A stretch of DNA of 64,000 nucleotides from Brienomyrus brachyistius (Eukaryota > Chordata > Actinopteri > Osteoglossiformes > Mormyridae). Below the pieces are notes generated by a model that was not told where the DNA came from, ran no database searches, and saw only the letters and a list, made by a program, of their open reading frames with translations. Made by a program: the position numbers and the translations under genes. Positions within the stretch are counted from its first letter, which is position 1, and every line of letters begins with the position of its first letter. The stretch covers positions 20,708,349 through 20,772,348 of the forward strand of contig NC_064551.1 in the NCBI RefSeq assembly GCF_023856365.1. The letters are read 5' to 3'. Below are positions 1 to 12,839 of this stretch, one piece after another.

Positions 1-1895
1 TACTCCTCAAAACCCGGGATTACAAGGGAAAGCTGAAGTCACCCTTTTCAAAAGCAGAGCGTCGTGCAGATGGCGCGAGGCGTCGCTTCATCTTGGGCCG
101 AAACATCATCAAATGTTCGCTATGGCAAAAGCGTCGCCGATCAGTACAAGAGCGCAGTCGTCGTCGCCCCCCGCCCCCTCATACGTATATTTATTTTTAT
201 TAATTTATTAATGACACTCTGGCCATAAATTTTACCAAAGCGTAAAAGCAAATTCACTGGTTTGAATTTTCATTAATTGGCAGAAAATCGCTGAAGCGTC
301 AATAAATAAGGTTAAGTTTATATTTTAAAGAGGTGCACTGGATTTCGTAAATAAAAACATCTTTGAATTAAAAAATGTTTATTTATGCATAGTTTTTTCT
401 TTCTAATTTTAGAATCATGCAGATGCGAGGCTAAAACGAACGTAGGCCTTATTTCTGTTTCACTATAATTAAATGAACATGTAGAGGACTAAATTTGATC
501 ATGGTTACTCCGTTTGTCCGTTCTAAACCTCGATATTTAAAAATATATATCTAAAATCTTTATCTTTGGACAATGGGTACAGGCATTAAAGAGATCCTTT
601 TTCCTAAAACCAATGATTGCATCATTTGAAAAGCTAGATAAAACACAATATTTCAATGACTATGCTATGACAGCTCAGGAAATGTATTTAAGTAGATATC
701 ATCCTTTAAATGCGTGGGCTGGCAGGAGAAAACTGTAGATAATCGGAAAATTTTGTAATTTTGTAATTTTTTTTTGTAACTTTGAAGAAAATACTCATCG
801 GCAACGTAGACGTTTCCGGACATGAGAGTGAGTAGCTTACTGTAAGGAATGCTTGATATGTCAGTCTAATTGGTAAATCCTGAAAGAGAATTCATATTTA
901 GTAAACAGAAGGGTTTGTTGCCAATTGTCACACGAAACCTAGAATTAGCTACATAACACGAATGGTCTGAAAGTAAAGCCCAGCTTTTGGATTTCTTGAT
1001 AAGGTTACAAAAACGGTGAAAGTTTCCCCAGCTCGAAGCAGATCGTCAACCTTTCGACTTCCTTTTAGAAGATCCCTTCTCTATACATCAAGCGGCGATG
1101 CGCCGACGCGCTACATCATCCTGGCCAGACCACCAGCGAGAAAATAAACTTGGATGTCTTGGCCCGGGCCAGCTGCAGCTGCTTGGGCCCTGTGGAGGGG
1201 TGTGCTGGAGGAGGCGGCCATTAATGAGAGAGGGGCTGACATTCCCATGGAGCGAAGAGATGCTTAATTGTTCCGCTGGACCGCAGCCAAAACGCTTTCA
1301 GATCCCGGACTTGGGAGAACACTTATGTGGGGTTGCTCTGAGAGAGATTTAACGTTGCCAGCTTGGTGTCTTTTCATTTTTGGGCTTTGGGATACCGTGG
1401 AAAATGTAAGCGCTGGAAAGCTAGCCGGTAAAAACAAGCTATCTGCACTGTGATTTACAGTGGACAGTGTACGAAAAGGCATATGAACATAAACAGGACG
1501 TATGTTACACGTCACATAATGGCTTCTATTTATGCATAACTAAACATAAAGTAAACACGCCTTCTTTTTATCACCAGAGATGTGTGATCCGTTCCACTAT
1601 CAAGTAAGTTATTTGATTAATACAGCATATAAAACACATTTAACAAATGTTTATTTAAACATGCCAATCGGATAACGCGTTCTCATATCTACAAAGACTA
1701 GCATCAAATAACGTGGTATTTGATAATTCGAAGTTGATAATTCACATTTTTTCTATTTCTGGTAATTTTCTTTTATTCTAAACCCTATGTTGTAAGTTCT
1801 CGATCAGTCATCATTAACAGATTATTCATAACATCTCCCGCTCCGTTTATGACATCATTTCGGCTGTGACGCACGTTCACGCCTCACCAGATTAT
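1..1895. other. Left edge: CpG-rich patch, then AT-rich unique DNA
   Basis: Bases 58-175 are markedly CpG-rich, with about sixteen CpG dinucleotides in roughly 115 bp, while the flanks are AT-rich. This could be the edge of a CpG island or of a 5' exon lying off the window. The rest is AT-rich unique DNA with no supported gene. Two short exon-like pieces were seen, at 785-824 (KILIGNVDVSGHE between AG and GTGAGT) and near 1579-1604 (MCDPFHYQ before GTAAGT). Both are short enough to be chance. Confidence 0.35.
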
Positions 1896-2330
1896 CAGCG
1901 ATTCCCAACCCATGGGTCGCGACCCAAATTTGGGTCGCGGCAAGTTGTGAACGGGTCGCGAGGCACAGTTGAGGATGCAAGCAATTTAAAACCAGCAAGC
2001 CCCTATGCTGATCAAAGATAAGAATTCCCAACCCGGATCTTAAAATTGCCCTATATAGCCCTAGGCCTGCAAATGCTTTGCGACGAACTAGTGAAAACTC
2101 AAGCAATCCAAGAAGCCAAACCACATATGCTTAATTTAAAATTCACTGGTACATCCTGCAATCAGATTTGTGCGATAGGCATTGATTGGCGTAAATTGCT
2201 GAGTCCACTGTATGCTTGATCATAGCATTAATGTTAAGCTATGCTTGATATAGGCTCACGACTGAGCTGGTATGGTAAATATTGGTTCGCGGTGCAAAAC
2301 GGTGAAGCGCTGATTTAGATCCAGTCAACA
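1896..2330. mobile_element. Degraded hAT-like element end with palindrome
   Basis: The segment opens with CAGCGATTCCCAACCCATGG followed by repeated GGGTCGC words. This wording is typical of the ends of fish and mammalian hAT-family nonautonomous elements. Bases 1918-1939 form a perfect 22-bp palindrome centred on AAATTT. A possible opposite end at about 2310-2322 reads, in reverse complement, CAGCGCTTCACC and matches the left end at 8 of its first 9 bases. The flanking 8-mers do not match, so no target-site duplication supports the full span. No transposase is present. Confidence 0.35.
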
Positions 2331-3390
2331 TCTTTCGCATGTCGGTGACAGTCGGGAGAAGTCTGAGAGCACAGGTACAAAACGCCATTTTACACATTTC
2401 ACAATAAATGAAGACTTTACTTATCCCTCACGAGAAAGACTGCAGGCGACGCTTGCATCAAAAGTAACTATTAAAAATAAAAATGAAAAACCTAGCACGC
2501 GGGAATCTTGAAGACATACAATTAGAGTAAAAACATTAATGATAACGGTGTTGTAATCGATGGCAAACTTGCTGACAAGTGGAAATGTAGCAATTATATT
2601 TCAGTGGTACCTATGTTCTGATAAGTGTTGTTTCACCCCATTCATGTTTTATTCCTGCCGTCATAGTTCATTGCGCTGCTGTAGCTCGACAAGTAGGACG
2701 TTGGGATAACAACGCAACAGTCGTGTGTTAATCTTGTACAAAATGCATGTAAATTGTAATGCTTTTTTGGATGAATGTGTCACGTAAATGTAAAAATGCC
2801 CCTGACATAAACACCAGTGTCAGTTCCAGGTGATCGTGATCTTGTTCGATGGCCCTCATTCTGCTTCGCTCTTAAAAAGTTCCAGCGGCATGTTGTTTTG
2901 GAGTGATGACTCAGTCAGTCCATCTTTTTACAGGCTGCCCTCTTTCTCTTTTGCTTTCAAATTTTCTAACCATCGTGGCCTTCTCCAGTGCACTGACAGA
3001 CACTAACATTTGTTGCTATTGCCTCTAAGTCGTGACATTTGTATTACGTATTCATTTTCCACTATAAATGTTGTGACATCAGCATGTCAGAAGGTTGTCG
3101 ATGTTTCTTCCACCAGTCAGTCGTCCTCCAGTTCAGCTTCTCTCATTGTATGTTCTGTCTCCAAGTTGAATAGGTATGGTAATAGTATACAGTATTCTCA
3201 AACTCCTTTACCAGTCAGGAACCAGTCAATTTCTCCGTATTCCAGTTTCCAGTGTAGAGATTCTTCATATGAACGGAGGTGCTAAGATCCTGCTTTCTTA
3301 TTATGTACAATCTATTCATTACTATATTCTGTGTGTCTGCACTCCTATCATGTCATGTGCACTATGTGTTAATCTGCACTTTACCCATGA
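2331..3390. other. Unique noncoding DNA
   Basis: AT-rich sequence with no supported gene, repeat or RNA. Small open frames near 3010-3415 have no splice context and no recognisable composition. Confidence 0.5.
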
Positions 3391-3625
3391 GGTGGAGTGG
3401 TGGCTCTCGGGCTAAGGATCTGTGCCAACAACTGGAAAGGTTGCTGGTTCGAATCCCATGAATGCCTGGAGTGATTCTACTCTGTTGGGCCCTTGAGCAA
3501 GACCCTTAACCTGTAATTGCTTCGTCCTGGGTATGACGTTAATCTACATCCAGCCCTATAAGCAGGTCCTCCAACTTACAGGGAATAATTTAGGGGTTGG
3601 GTGCAGCATTGCACTCCAGCCACCA
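3391..3625 (+). mobile_element. tRNA-derived SINE (family A)
   Basis: The head resembles a tRNA gene: an A-box-like stretch around 3400-3413 and a clear B box, GGTTCGAATCC, at 3446-3456. It is followed by the phrase TTGGGCCCTTGAGCAAGACC, which marks a common class of fish SINEs in which this motif follows the tRNA-like head. The tail is not sharply defined. Fragments of the same family appear at 29350 and 19935. An intact tRNA gene is ruled out by poor stem pairing. Confidence 0.7.
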
Positions 3626-3785
3626 GAAAAAACTCACACTGGTCCATTCAGAATAGTGTGGTGCAGAGGTGTCACATGACTGCATGCAGGTTCTCATGCC
3701 TGAGGTGTTTGTTGTGTGCAACACGCTGTACTCAGTGCAAACTCCTTACCTCTCCTCTTACCCAAGTAATGGTGTACATACAGTA

Positions 3786-3799
3786 CCCCCCCCCCCCCA
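3786..3799. repeat. Poly-C run (about 14)
   Basis: Uninterrupted cytosine run, one of more than a dozen long G/C homopolymers in the window. Confidence 0.95.
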
Positions 3800-3996
3800 T
3801 GTGTCTCATGTTGCACCCCAGTCCGGAGTTAACGATGTCTCGTTCCACTGTATACTTGTGTATGTCCAGTACGAAAATGAAGTCCCACTAAATCTGACTT
3901 GAGATACTGGCTCGATCATTTTCCTAGAAACATTCCAAAGTGTTACATGGTCAACACATCTTTGTTGTAATAAAGAAAGCAGACGAGACCCACATC

Positions 3997-4021
3997 ATCA
4001 TTATTATTATTATTATTATTA
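3997..4021. repeat. (ATT)n microsatellite
   Basis: About eight tandem ATT trinucleotides in AT-rich sequence. Confidence 0.95.
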
Positions 4022-7000
4022 TGTTTTTTGTTCCTCTCCTGAACTGGTTCTGTAAATCTGGCAGCAGCTGTCTCTCTATGTAGGGCCCTAGTCCGTGTTG
4101 AATTATCTTACATTAACGTACTGATGTGATATAGGGAAAACTGTACACGAATTACACCTGCCACGCTCAGTCTTGTGAGTGTGCATACTTCTTAAGAACA
4201 CAGATATCACTCTTTGGTTGTGTGTCAGGCTCAGGAGTAAGTGAGGAAACTATGTCTGTGATCGGAAGGATTTATAAATATTTTATCGTCGTATTTCACT
4301 TCATTAAATAATTTAATTTATTTGGTCTTTAGGTCATCAGCTTAGCTGTAGCAATCAGTTTGCTACATAAGGAAGCAAATTTAATGCAAATAATGACCAC
4401 GACGAACTAAAAAATCTAACATGCATTTAATGTTTGAATAAATATAAGACAACAACATTATATGATATCTACTGTATACAGTACAGTTTCTCTGCCCTCT
4501 CTTTTTTCCCCTTTCACCTGGAAGAACCTGGTGACCTTCAATGAAATTACAGGTCTCCATGTCGACGGATGTAATTAACACATCTTCCGGCAGGAATACA
4601 CCTGTCACCACGCACCTACGCCCTCTAGTGGATAATGATAGATCATCATTTATAAAAGAGATAATCCGCGCAAAGTGAAACACGAACCACGCCGTGCTTC
4701 TAAAACCAGGCGGCATGTGTGTCAATCAGCCCCAATTCCGACATGGACCGATTAGACAATTAAAGATATTTACCATACTTCGAAACATGAAATGGCTGAG
4801 TTGTGTATCTCTAAAAGTATCTCCGAATAACATAGATTAATTTCTCTGTGGTCTAGGGACATAGTTAGGCACTGTTAATTAATTACTTGATTACAGTTTT
4901 TATTAGCATACCAAATAAAAGAAGGCCCACGATCACTCTAATTAGACTAGGAAAAGTTTTACATGTGAAACAGTTCACGTCAAATAAAGGCTTTTTCGTA
5001 ATGCACATGCGATCTTCTAATATTACAGTTCGGTTAAAGTGACTTGACTATTTTAACAGTACTTCATGTACCGGCCTACTTTCTGTTTTTTTGTTTGGAA
5101 TTTAATACGACGGGGGTTTTATATATAGAAGTTTAAAATTCCCACAGAAAATAATAATGTCGAAGACAGCCTATAACATTTGCAACCACAAGAGGGAGCA
5201 AACTGACCGCTTGTTAGAAACGGTAGCAGAATTATTTCTGACGTGATACAAATCGCAAAACACCGATATTTTTAAAATCAATTGGATTCAAGCAACAACA
5301 AAAGGCAGACGAATAGAATTGTGTCAGTGTTCGTGGCTCATGTTTATCAATAATTCAGCACCGGATTACATGTTATAGTTCATAGGTATATGTGAGGAGG
5401 ATGTGCTTTTCTGTTACCACTTACCTCGCTTCATGCTGTCATCGTGTTATTTGGCCACTGTGTTTGCTACTTCGGTTATTAGCCCAGTAGTTATCGATCT
5501 TCTCCCTGGAGAACCCCCTACCAGAATGTTTTCATTCCAACCCATGCTGCCTTCAACCTGCCACATAAACGTCTGATTAAAGTGGGGGTGGAATGAAAAC
5601 AGTCTGGGAGTGGGGGGGGGGCACCAGGAACAGGATTGACAATCACTGTATTAATCACAGTTTCCTTGAGGTGTGTGGTACAAGGGGGGCAGGAGAGCTG
5701 GGGCTTGGGGCAGCAGTGGTACAAGCAGTACTGAGATGAAAATAGCCCCCCTCCCTTCCCCCACAAAGGGCTAAAGGGAGCATGCCACCAGGGCACAGGT
5801 GGTTTCATCACAGCTGGTAGTGCTCCGCACTGCACTCGGCTTGGGAGGATGCCAGGAGTTTCTGGGGGCTGCCTGTTGCCTGTGCCCATGCTGCTGCCCC
5901 CCCCCATTTGGACCAGCTGCTGCAGCTGCACCTGCTCAGAGGTATGCAGACCCAGCCTGCAGCCTCATGGCTATTTCCCTGCAGAATCAGTCATTATCCC
6001 CTTTAATCACTAACTGGGCATCTTTTACAGCACTTCATATTTAGTGAACATACGTTTTTATTGGGGGGAGTCCCAAATTTAACACTATTGTTGTCCTTGC
6101 AGATGGAAGCAGCCGCAGTGCATATATATATGTAAAAATTATGGGTAGCATGAAGAACCCTTAGACTGACGATGAGGTTTTGGACAAGTACAAAACTGTC
6201 TGAATACAGCCTGATGCATCTGCTTGGGCAGTCAGACACTTGCCTGTGTGCCTGTGGCGCAGTACAATGTATGAACAGCAGGGGGCAATATACCTCCAAC
6301 AACACTTGGAGCGCCCAGTTTAGGGCAGTTTCTGGGAAGAGAGTATCAGAGACATGTGTCAGCAGGTGTGAGGGAGCCCGCAGATCCTCAGAGTTTAATT
6401 TGAGTGTTTCGCAGGTACTACACTAAAATACCTTGCAGTTGTGTTCAGGTGCTTACAGTAAGACTTTCTGTCTTGTAAAATGAGAGCAGGTCAAATGTTC
6501 CTTGTTTTTTATGAGGTTGTAAAAGTAAGTACATTGGAAACAAGTGGCTTTGATGTGCAGCTGCAAAATAGAATCCATCTTAGCAGCTCATTGTATTAAA
6601 CCACATCCTCCCTTCGCACTTTAAGCTGCCTTATAGTGCAAAGCTGATCCTACTCATGCATAAAAGAGAAAAGTCATGCCGAAGGTGAATTTATATGTTT
6701 TAATACGTCTGAGAGTATTAAGAACAGCACTCGTAAACAATGCATTAACTCATAAAAGCTTTTTAGTTTGCGATTAAATATAGAAAATAATTCCCAGCTA
6801 CGTATTATACGTATTTATAAATGTACGTGTAACATTTCGTGTAGCATGTCGCGTTTTATATTTTTGTTTACTAAATAATGTCCTCTTTTTAATTATAAAA
6901 AATACGTACCTCATGGGTAAAATTAGGAGCCGCTCATTTTATATTAAATTACGGAAAACACATATGTCAGTTGACCAAGCAGGAAAACTGTAGTATCCCA

Positions 7001-7740
7001 GAGGATTTGGGTATCCGTAGCTTCACTATCACTGTTTCACACAGAGTCCCTGCTCGAGTTGAAGGCGTAAATATATTGTAGCAATTATAGGGCATTACTG
7101 GTTGTTACTGCCAATTAATTGCATGTGTAACAGTTTACGCTAGTTTAGAGTCTTGCCTCATTTGTGTATTTAGCTATCCAACAGCTGGATGCTGCTTCTC
7201 GGCGTTTGTCGCTGTTCCTGTGTGGCACATTGTTTAAACTGTGCTGGTTTGTAGTACAAATATGTAAATATAGCTGTCAGGGATTATGGGAGATCATCGT
7301 GCTTCTCATGGAAGAAAGCGTGGGGCTTTGATAATTAGGTATTTTATGGGGGTTTGCTTGGTTGCTAGGACCCAGGAGTGCAATGCGTTTCCGACAGTAG
7401 ATTTGTGATTTGTTTATTAATTGCTGCCATTGTTAAACGATAACTGTGAAATGTTAGGTAAGTTAACGTATTTTTAATAAATACAGAATTTAGAGATACT
7501 CTCTGTTTAATGGACATACTCTGCGTGTGTGGTCAGTTTTCTTTTGCAATTAAATTTGAGTTCTGAAAAGATTTTATTCGATTCGTCCAGCAGGAAATGT
7601 ATAATAGAGTGAGCTGTGATTGATTAAAGCTGCTCATTAAGTATTAGCGCAGTATTATAAATGACTTGTTTTAAGAGCTGGAATGTTTGGAGACCGTTGT
7701 AATTTCACGTTCAAGTGACTAAATGTTTCGGCTGATCACA
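4022..7740. other. Unique noncoding DNA with one strong minus-strand donor
   Basis: Mostly AT-rich unique sequence. A near-consensus minus-strand splice donor (GCGAG followed by gtaagtgg) ends at 5425. Its upstream side is open only from an ATG giving MKR, so it would have to be a very short initial coding exon or a noncoding exon. A G/C-homopolymer-rich segment covers 5600-5910. No gene is supported. Confidence 0.4.
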
Positions 7741-7791
7741 CAAACGTAAATGTTTGTGGAGGGAGAAACGAGGGTGATGCTGTTTGCCCAG

Positions 7792-7866
7792 GTGGATGTA
7801 ATTAACCGAGGGGATGCGGAAGGACTGCAAAGTGCCCTCAAAATCCAACAGAATGAGACTATCCGG
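7792..7866 (+). other. Exon-like segment, 25 codons, unconfirmed
   Basis: After a reasonable acceptor (TGTTTGCCCAG), 75 bp stay open in phase 0 and read V-D-V-I-N-R-G-D-A-E-G-L-Q-S-A-L. This wording recalls the helical GD..(L)..AL pattern of IQGAP-type or ankyrin-type repeats. The donor (CGG followed by gtctgt) is weak and the same frame stops 9 codons later. The opposite strand is also open for 93 codons, so low stop density alone could explain it. No companion exon was found. I treat it as a candidate only. Confidence 0.15.
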
Positions 7867-8207
7867 GTCTGTTTGGGTTCGGAAGATATGAATTAGGATC
7901 ACTCTCGTTTCGCTTTTGATGACACTCAGCATTCCCTCGCTTCTCCAGATTTCTTGTTTCTCTTTACTTTGCATTTGCTGTTTATTGCCCACACATATAG
8001 TATACTCAGTCCTATCTGTATAAAAATGACATGAACGGCCGTTTAAATCATTGCAACAGAAAAAAAGTATATACTATTCTGTTTGAACGTAGTATATTCG
8101 ATTCAGATACCCGTATGTGAATGGTTTATATTTTATTTCTTTTTCTTACTGCATGAATCCTATCGGTGCAGTACCTTTTATTCTTGAAACGGCGCTGCAA
8201 CGTTCAC

Positions 8208-8267
8208 CGAAATCCCATGGAAAAGGATTCCCCACCTGCCGCAATCATCTTCCAGAATCACAACGTA
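8208..8267 (-). other. Exon-like segment, 20 codons, unconfirmed
   Basis: On the minus strand, the acceptor GTGAGCAATTTCAG precedes 60 bp open in phase 0, beginning YVVILEDDCGRWG. It ends at a donor-like TCG followed by gtgaac. The donor is mediocre and no neighbouring exon with matching phase was identified. It may be conserved noncoding sequence or chance. Confidence 0.12.
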
Positions 8268-11090
8268 CTGAAATTGCTCACAAATGACAGTGTTTATTTT
8301 ATTACAATTAGGCTCCATTTTTTCCGTGCCGTTTGACGCGAGCGTTGCAAAAATCCAATAATGGACAGGGGCTTCGCCGCAAAGTGTGATGTCCCCCCTT
8401 GAATGATAATGGCTAGAAAAACATGATTCAACAGTTAAGTATACATTCATTTAACAATGTGTCGTTTCTATTTGCACTTAAAAATGAGCGACTCCCGCCT
8501 GCGAACACATGGACTCAATTAGGCAGAGGAATTTTTCATGTAAGGTCTGAAATAATGAAAAGACTCTAGGACCCCAATAGCCATGGGTTCGTCTCATTGC
8601 AGGGTGTGTTTTCGCATAACGGGGACATCAGCACATAATTTATAACATATTTGAATCATACCCAATATATTCTATTATTGATATTCAATTGTAGTTATTA
8701 ATGAAAGTCAGTGTTTGATGATTTTGTTCTCCGATTTTTTTTTTAAAGCTAAATTGACAGATGGAATAGAGTTGTTTCTGCACGGGATGACGAACATGCG
8801 AGAGATAATAGGAGGAGCGCCGTACTCAGAGACGCCAAACAGGCAGAGACCAACACCGAAACTACCAGGAGATATTACCGGATAATCAGCGGAAACAGAA
8901 ACTTGTGTCAAGTAAGCATAATACGATGAACTATAAATTCCCGCACAGGGTGTCCCCTGCTTTACGTCCTGTTCTTCTTGACATTGGCGCCAGTCTCAGC
9001 ACAACTCTGTACTCGATAATCAGCTATGGAAGAGTGGTGGAATTGTCCAAGGAATTGTCCCACATGACCGCAGCACCGAATTGGAAAAACATAGTACATT
9101 TAAAATTAATGTAAAAAATTTGTTTTAAATAAATGGGTTACATATTAAATTAGCTGTTCGTTTTTTAATTGGAGTGTCCGCTTTATTTGTCTGGTTATCT
9201 TTACAGGAAAGAACTGGGAGGCTGGTTGTTTTCCTTTAACTGGGAAGTTTTGACCTTCCCATTATAGAATCATGATTTTTTCCAGAACTATGATTTTAAA
9301 GTGACTTAATCCAGATAATCCCAAATGCATGTAATAACTTTATTTATTATGCAAATTAATATTAAAACTGGAAGCTCACTCAGTCAAAGAAACCTAACTC
9401 ATTAAAATTAAACGTGTTATGTCAGTGGCTTGTGTCCCATTCAAACGGCGACAGATGGCACATGGAGGAAGGGGAGGAAGATGAGGTTGGGGAAAAGGGA
9501 AGACGTTTCAAAGAGCCCCCCCCCCCCCCCACCACCTGCTGGATAGGTGCCATGCACCCAAACCCTGCCCCAGGTGGGATTTGTCCACCCTTCCAGTTCA
9601 CAGTTCTTGATTCACGCTGACAACTGATCTTCTTTCTGTGAAAAATAAATGAGTTTAATAACTGTGAGAACTGTCATTACTTAATATCCTCACTGTGATT
9701 AAAACAGGTGACATGCTGGTCGGGTATCTATAAAGGAGGAACGACGTCCACATGAAGCGACTGGTAGGTTTTGCCGGGAGAGATTTTCTGTAAGAGTTAT
9801 GCAAATGTACATGAATAAAATGTTGTAAAAGAACTTGAAGCAGACTGACATACAACGAATATGTGTGCCGCATAAAAAGGTATCAAATAGAGAGTGACAC
9901 GGGCAGGACCACGGCGATGATCCCGGCCTAGAGCCCTCCTGGAACACATGGTTCACGGGGCGGTCCGAAGGCTCTCTCTGGAGAGACCGCCAGTCGGCTG
10001 TCCGACCACGTGACCCAGGTGCCCTTCCGGATTGCTTTTCACCCAACACCACAGAAACGGCTCCAGCGACTATCAATATTTAATCAGGCCGCCCTAAGAC
10101 GGCACAAAGGATTTTATTTTTGCCCGGCATGAGCGGAGTCAGGTTGCTGTCAGCAGGGTCCTTCCAGAGAGGTGGGCGGAGCTGCTCCACCCAGCTGCCC
10201 GTCACCGGGGACCGTCCGGTGACACAGCTGCCTATGGATGTGTACCCTGCGAAATTCCGGTAATCCGCCACTCGCGCACTTCTCACATTAACCTCAGCGC
10301 TGACAGGGGGAACAGACGTGCAAGGACCTCATTAATTCTGGATTAGTTGGAATTCATTGTCTCCTCACCACCAATAAATACAGCATTAACGACCGTTTCA
10401 ATTTGCTGGTGAACTCCTTTGCATCAGCTAACTCTACGTAATTCTCCCATCCATCCAATCTCATTATGTCCTGTTATGGATGAGGCGCTCTACAGCAATA
10501 TTAAAAGAAAAGGTATTAAATAACCAATTTACAGCCTTTCCACTTTTTCACTCAATCTAATTGCAAAACCAAAGAGAGATTGTTCATGGTTCAGATAGTG
10601 GTTTAATTGAATTCACTTCTTCTTGAATTGCTTGAAGATGCAAGGTGGTCTTGTTTGAGAAGGCAATGACTCAAATTCCATTTCTGACACTTAGGAAGTT
10701 TCATAATTTATTGCGACGTCCCTGACTGGAGCTCAGCTCACCGTCACCTGGGATAAATACGTTAAATGCTGTGGTCCAGTGATGCTGGCTGGAGACCAGA
10801 TGGACCTTCTGATTCTCCCCCAATAGTTTTTTTACACGTAATTATTATGTTTGTATCAAAATGGCAAAGGAAGACATGCTGATGCGAGAAAGACCCGCAG
10901 TCTGAAAGCAGCGATGTGTGTGAAACATTGGGTGTGTGCGCATAGCAAGAGTGTGTGATTCTGGGGTTAGGTTGGGGGTTGTATTGCGTGAAACACCGAA
11001 ATTTACAGCCTCCAATCAACTTCAGAGGCTCTTTACTGGGAACATGGAGAAAAACCAGAGCTCCCACTGAAACCAGAGCGCACAGAAAGC
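8268..11090. other. Unique noncoding DNA with C15 run
   Basis: There is no supported gene. A 15-base poly-C tract lies at 9516-9530. A GC-richer segment covers 9900-10280. Open frames here lack splice context and have biased composition. Confidence 0.45.
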
Positions 11091-11260
11091 TGCACACACC
11101 CAGCACAAGCATGCAAACGCACACACACTAATGCGCCATCAACTTGCAAACATGCACACACTAATGCACCATCAGCATGCAGACATGCACACAAACAGAC
11201 GCACCACACATGCATGGAGCTGCACGCACGCTAACCACATTCAAGCGAATGCAAACACAA
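11090..11260. repeat. Degenerate CA/ATGC-rich tandem repeat
   Basis: About three degenerate copies of a unit of roughly 32-36 bp, containing GCAAACATGCACACACTAAT, followed by decaying ACAC/TGCA words. The minus-strand cysteine/valine-rich frame (MCVCMLVLGV-like) is a by-product of this repeat. Confidence 0.6.
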
Positions 11261-11510
11261 ATGCACATGAATGACACTCACAAACTTGACCGCAAACATG
11301 TGCACTTGCACAGGAGCCTGATGCAGGAGCTGGAGGGAGGCTGGACACACCATGAATTCCAGTACCACGGGAGGTCTCCTTCCCATAATGCAACAGGCTT
11401 GTGGAAAGAGCCAGGGGCACCAGTCAGCAGCTGGGCTGCAGGATCCCCTTTGGCAGAGGAACCTTGCTGCATGGCAGACATGGAGAGCCACCATAGTTCC
11501 ATAGAAGCAT

Positions 11511-11685
11511 TTATTTACTTTAGCAGACCCTTTTATTTATAGCGACATACATTTTTTATTTATTTTTTAAAAAGCAAGGTCAAACAATCACGATGACATT
11601 ACTCTGCCAAGCTTGAGATTATTTGATCCAGTAACCATCTGATCATAAGCAGTGTCTTAACCCACTGCAATCAGACGCCCCCCCC
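11511..11685 (-). mobile_element. Fish interspersed repeat with tRNA-like end (minus)
   Basis: The phrase TTTAGCAGACCCTTTTATTTAT followed by AGCGACATACA is a widespread fish interspersed-repeat motif. At the other end, the minus strand reads CAGTGGGTTAAGACACTG and later GGTTACTGGATC, in the positions of degraded A and B boxes. The copy is diverged and no target-site duplication was recognised. Confidence 0.5.
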
Positions 11686-12084
11686 AGCCCTCAATGCGGC
11701 ACCATGCGCAGCTAAAGATCTAAGACAACTATCCCTTACCACGTGTAGCTTAGCTTTCACTGAATGTGCCATGCTGTCCATGTAATTCCATTTATTCATG
11801 TTATCAATAAATATTTTAATAGCACTTATGTTATTTAATGCGTAATTAGCGGCTTCTCATCGGCACGTGATTGTGAGCTGCTTGTGGCATACTTTCCCTG
11901 GGCAGTCTGAGGCACAGCTTAACGGTTATCCTCCCCAGGGAGTCCAGATCAGAGCTTAAACTGTTTCGTTGGTATCACAATGGGCCACCAGTCCATCTGT
12001 AACTCCCAGCTAAGCGGTTAGACATTGAATAGCCTCTAAAAAAGCCATGTTGCCTCTTTCATTTACAAAGTTGACTTCTAGAGC

Positions 12085-12215
12085 TTATTTCTATCCATGC
12101 GCCTCTCAGCAGCTTAACCTGAACAGGGTCGCAGATATCTGGGTCCTATCCCAGACAACACAGGGCTCAAGGCAGGGGGACGTCCTGGAAAGATTGCCAG
12201 CCTATCACAGGAGAC
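12085..12215 (-). mobile_element. SINE family B fragment (minus)
   Basis: Reverse-complement match to the 3' part of the family seen whole at 42288-42655. Recognisable pieces are a 'CAGGGTCGC' word, 'GGGTCCTATCCCAG' and 'GCCAGCCTATCACAGG'. Confidence 0.6.
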
Positions 12216-12514
12216 CTAATTTTATTCTAAATAAAGCCTGGGTTTGTATATTTATGACTGGATACTTACACAATTAAACCACATAGTACCCCTTTTGAAT
12301 AAACCCGTTACTTTGTAGGACCGATGGAAAAAAGAGATAAAATACTTCCCAACTCCCCAATAAAAACCACAATTCTGTCCTGTCAACAGCCCACAGATTC
12401 CCCTCCAGTAGATTAGGGTGGTCTGCGATGTAGGGCATGATCCCTTTAAATCTGAAACAAATTGCAGTGGTTCTAATCCCTGGCCAGGTATGGGGAGCCT
12501 GCCGGAACGCTCAC

Positions 12515-12549
12515 CTCAGAGCCATCCGCATGTCAGCACGTTTTATTAG
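12515..12549 (-). other. Exon-like segment, 35 bp, unconfirmed
   Basis: On the minus strand the acceptor GCTTTGCTGCAAACAG precedes 35 bp open in one frame (LIKRADMRMAL) and a strong donor, TGAG followed by gtgagc. Its incoming phase 0 matches the outgoing phase of the exon-like segment at 14005-14085. A 35-bp segment has little evidential weight. Confidence 0.12.
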
Positions 12550-12839
12550 CTGTTTGCAGCAAAGCATGTTGGGTCTTTGCCAGGCGCGATGTACTAATAA
12601 ACGTGCAGATGAACACGGATAAGCACCGCCGGACTAGTGAGTCACGGAATGGGACTGTGCAAAGCAACTTAATCGTTTATTAATTTTACGGTGTTTAAGC
12701 CAGTGCATTTACCCGAAGAAACTTCCAGAGCTTCTTTATTGCAATACCAAATTCTTCAACATAGCCTACGTACAATAGCAGTTCTCATACTAAGATCTAT
12801 AATTGCAAATGCAGATACTTAACCACTAACCGCTGGGCG

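Noticed and set aside
3391..3470. Possible tRNA gene because of a perfect B box
   Set aside because: The acceptor and anticodon stems do not pair and the segment continues into SINE body sequence.
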